From: Vespa crabro | Taxonomy: Eukaryota > Arthropoda > Insecta > Hymenoptera > Vespidae | Length of the DNA: 64,000 bases | Reading direction: 5' to 3' | Assembly (NCBI RefSeq): GCF_910589235.1 | Contig: NC_060963.1 | Coordinates: forward strand, 3,110,001-3,174,000 | Part shown: positions 61,029-64,000 of the stretch, in pieces | Position numbering within the stretch: position 1 is the first letter of the stretch | How the letters are laid out: every line of letters begins with the position of its first letter | The notes under the pieces: generated by a model | What the model was told of the DNA's origin: nothing | The model's database searches: none | What the model saw: the letters and a program-made list of their open reading frames with translations, nothing else | Made by a program: the position numbers and the translations under genes

Positions 61029-64000
61029 ATGGCAAACGTATCTCTTGACAAAGAAACGTTTTTTCGACGCATGAAGCGTCTTTATGCTGCGTGGAAGGTA
61101 AGACCGGTAGATTATGTTTATTATGCATTCAATCATACTGCAAACAATGAAAATGTTTTAAGAACAAAATTTGTTTTTTATTAGGATGGAGAAGCGGGTA
61201 CTGATGACAGTTTTAGTAAAATGGATTGCCTTGTTTCTGCAGTCGGTACAGATGAGGATATCGTCTATAGTAAATCTACAGCATTGCAAGTAAGTTTACA
61301 ATTTTATTTTTTATCATTTAATAACTTTTGATAAAGATATTGTTTTATATGTAGTATATTTAGAAGCAAATGATTTAAATTATATATGTATATAAAAATG
61401 TTAAATTTTTGCGTATATATATATTCATAATTTAATTATTATGTTGTTTGCTTACTTGTTTGTAGACATGGTTACTCAGTTACGAGCTTACAGATACAAT
61501 AATGGTTTTGGCTGAAGAGGTTATTTATTTTTTGGCGAGTAAAAAAAAGATTGAGTTCTTACGAAAAGTTGAAAACCAGAAAATAGAAGATACAGGCGTG
61601 CCTCCAGTTATGTTACTTGTTAGAGATAGAGTAGGCACATTATATATATATATATATTTATATATTTTAATTTTTATCTTGGTAAAATTTTAGTAAAACA
61701 TAATTAAGAAGTATGAATGTATCTATGAATATATTCTAGGGTGATGAAGACAAAGCAAATTTTGCCAAACTTATTGAGATAATAAAGCAGAGTAAGAAAG
61801 GTAAAACATTGGGTGTATTTTCAAAAGAAAACTATCCAGGTGCCTTCATGGATGCATGGAGAGCATCTTTAAGATCTGAATCTTTTGATACGGTAAGATT
61901 TATTATTTCATTTTTATACAATGCATTATATAAATAAAAGATTAAGATTTATCTTTGGTATTAATTAAATCAGGTTGATGTAAGCGCTGCTGCAGCATAT
62001 GTAATGTGCCCAAAGGAAGAAAGTGAGATTCTAACCATAAAAAAAGCTTGTTTGGTGTCTGTCGATGTTTTTACAAAGTACCTTAAGGATCAAATTATGG
62101 AAATTATTGATTCCGATAAAGTATTTCATTATATTTGTTATATTTTGAAATATATATTTCTCTATATATTAATAAATTTAAATGTTTCAGAAAGTCAAAC
62201 ATTCAAAACTAGCAGAAGGTGTGGATACTGCTATAACAAATAAAAAATATGTTACCGGAGTTGATGTAACTCAAGTTGACATGTGTTACCCAGCTATTAT
62301 ACAGAGTGGTGGAAACTATTCCTTGAAGTTTAGTGTAGTTAGTGATAAAAATACTCTCCATTTTGGTGTGATTGTTTGTTCTTTAGGAGCACGTTATAAA
62401 TCTTACTGTTCAAATATAGTTAGGACATTATTAGTTAATCCTACAAAGACAATAGAGGTATGAGTTAAGATTTTACAATGTGAATATATGGTTGCAACAT
62501 ATAAATGTAATGTATGAACTATTTTAGGATAATTACAACTTTCTTTTACAATTAGAAGAAGAAATATTGAAAAAGCTTGTTGCTGGTACAAAATTAAGTG
62601 ATGTATATGAAACAGGTGTAAAATTTGTTAAGGATGAAAAACCTGATATGTTGGATCATTTGACTAAGAACTTCGGATTTGCAATGGGTATTGAGTTTAG
62701 AGAAAGTTCATTATTGCTAGGTCCAAAAACGCATGCTTTGGCAAAAAAGGGTATGGTATTTAACATCAATGTAGGTTTAGGCAATCTTTCAAATCTAGAT
62801 GCCACTGAAAAAGAAGGGAAAATTTATGCCCTTTTTATTGGTGATACTGTCATGGTCAATGAGGTAATGTCTAATTTTATATTATTTTTCTTTAAACAGA
62901 GAGTTTCAGTATACAAGTGATAAATATTAATAAATTATTTTATACTTGCATATTTTAGGGCCAGCCTGCTACAAATTTAACACCTTCCAAGAAGAAAGTA
63001 AAGAATATAGGTATATACGTTAAAGACGATGAAGAAGAAGAGGAAGAAGGCAGTGGTAAAGAGAATGAACATAAACCTGAAATATTGGGTAGAGGTAAAA
63101 GAACAGCTGTTATAGAGTCAAAATTAAGAACAGAACATAGCTCAGAGGAAAAAAGAAAACAACATCAAAAAGAATTGGCTCAACAATTGAATGAAGTTGC
63201 TAAAGCACGATTGGCTCAGCAATCTGGCGGAAAAGAACAAGAAAAAATACGTAAATCAACTGTATCATATAAGAGCTTAAGCCATATGCCACGTGAGCCA
63301 GAAGTGAAAGAGCTAAAGTTATATGTTGGTAAGATTTATGAATTACATACTATATCTATAAGAATTAATTAAACTTGATGTACATAATATTAATATTTTT
63401 TTTTTTTTCTTCTTTTCTTATAGATAAAAAGTACGAAACCGTAATTTTACCAATTTTTGGTATTCCTGTACCTTTTCACATATCAACAATCAAGAACATT
63501 TCTCAGTCTGTTGAGGGTGACTACACTTATCTTAGAATAAATTTCTTTCATCCTGGTGCAACGATGGGTCGTAATGAAGGAGGCTCGTATCCACAACCTG
63601 ATGCAACTTTTGTAAAGGAAGTGTTAGTATTATATAATAAATATATATTTTAACTTTTCTAATAATAATTATCAATATATGTTAATAATATTACTATTTT
63701 TGAATGTAACTTATTTTACAATGTTTTTAGAACATATCGAAGTACAAATACCAAAGAACCTGGTGAAATTTCTGCTCCCTCGTCTAATTTAAATACAGCA
63801 TTTAGATTGATTAAAGAAGTTCAAAAAAAATTCAAGAATAGAGAAGCAGAAGAAAGAGAAAAAGAGGATTTAGTAAAACAAGATACATTAATACTTTCAC
63901 AAAATAAGGGTAACCCAAAGCTAAAAGACTTATACATTCGACCAAATATTGTTACTAAAAGAATGACAGGAGGCTTAGAAGCTCATACTAATGGGTTTCG
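61029..64000 (+). CDS. dre4: SPT16, large subunit of the FACT histone chaperone (partial, 3' end outside window)
   Basis: Nuclear histone chaperone (with SSRP1) that reorganises nucleosomes during transcription, replication and repair. Ten exons in the window: 61029-61097, 61185-61289, 61466-61630, 61740-61892, 61974-62120, 62191-62457, 62528-62863, 62959-63328, 63424-63622, 63731-64000 (cut). The N-terminal pita-bread, aminopeptidase-like domain includes YPAIIQSGGNYSLKFSVVSD, NYNFLLQLEEEILKKL and NFGFAMGIEFRE; as in the family it is a binding fold, not an enzyme. An acidic linker (DDEEEEEEGSGKE) and a basic helical stretch follow (SEEKRKQHQKELAQQLNEVA). The dimerisation/middle domain then begins: DKKYETVILPIFGIPVPFHI, VEGDYTYLRINFFHPG, NPKLKDLYIRPNI and GGLEAHTNGF at the edge. 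The middle-domain end and acidic C-terminus lie beyond base 64000. Confidence 0.96.

Noticed and set aside
1..64000. Search for tRNA, rRNA and transposons
   Set aside because: No cloverleaf with a T-loop consensus, no rRNA blocks, and no transposase or reverse transcriptase frame was seen by eye; a tRNAscan or RepeatMasker run would be decisive.

Overview
The window is nuclear DNA of an AT-rich animal with short introns, long (TA)n tracts and widely scattered genes. Every recognisable gene has a clear animal family. Intron density, gene structure and sequence similarity point to an insect, most probably a hymenopteran (bee, wasp or ant); the order is inference. No virus, transposon, tRNA, rRNA or CRISPR array was recognised. 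CDS models were built by hand from GT-AG splice sites, reading-frame phase and family resemblance. All complete models keep one open frame across their exons, apart from the small gene at 2338-2713.

Layout, left to right: ribokinase (minus, 3' end outside the window); a small unrecognised three-exon gene with an apparent one-base frameshift (minus); p70 S6 kinase (plus); CIR1 corepressor (minus); PHETA/Sesquipedalian PH protein (plus); hobbit/BLTP2 bridge-like lipid-transfer protein (minus, 14 exons); a long LITAF-domain protein (minus); DEAF1 transcription factor (plus); UTP18 (minus); SPAG6/PF16 (minus) with an unrecognised ~100-residue protein gene nested on its opposite strand; TEX9-like coiled-coil protein (plus, divergent from SPAG6); VPS4 ATPase (plus); pyruvate dehydrogenase phosphatase PDP1 (minus); calpain-7 (plus); the FERM-PDZ phosphatase Ptpmeg/PTPN4 (minus); and the FACT subunit SPT16 (plus, running off the right edge).

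Several genes act on endosomes or membranes: PHETA (OCRL partner), BLTP2 (lipid transfer at contact sites), a LITAF protein with PPxY motifs, VPS4 and calpain-7 (both with ESCRT-III-binding MIT domains). S6K senses TORC1 output. CIR1, DEAF1, UTP18 and SPT16 are nuclear or nucleolar. SPAG6 and TEX9 are cilium/testis genes sharing a 393-bp divergent promoter. The points most worth a second look are the frameshifted small gene, the antisense nested gene inside SPAG6, the GC-AG intron in the S6K catalytic domain, a 74-bp perfect palindrome and the CCAAT/E2F-like promoter of SPT16.
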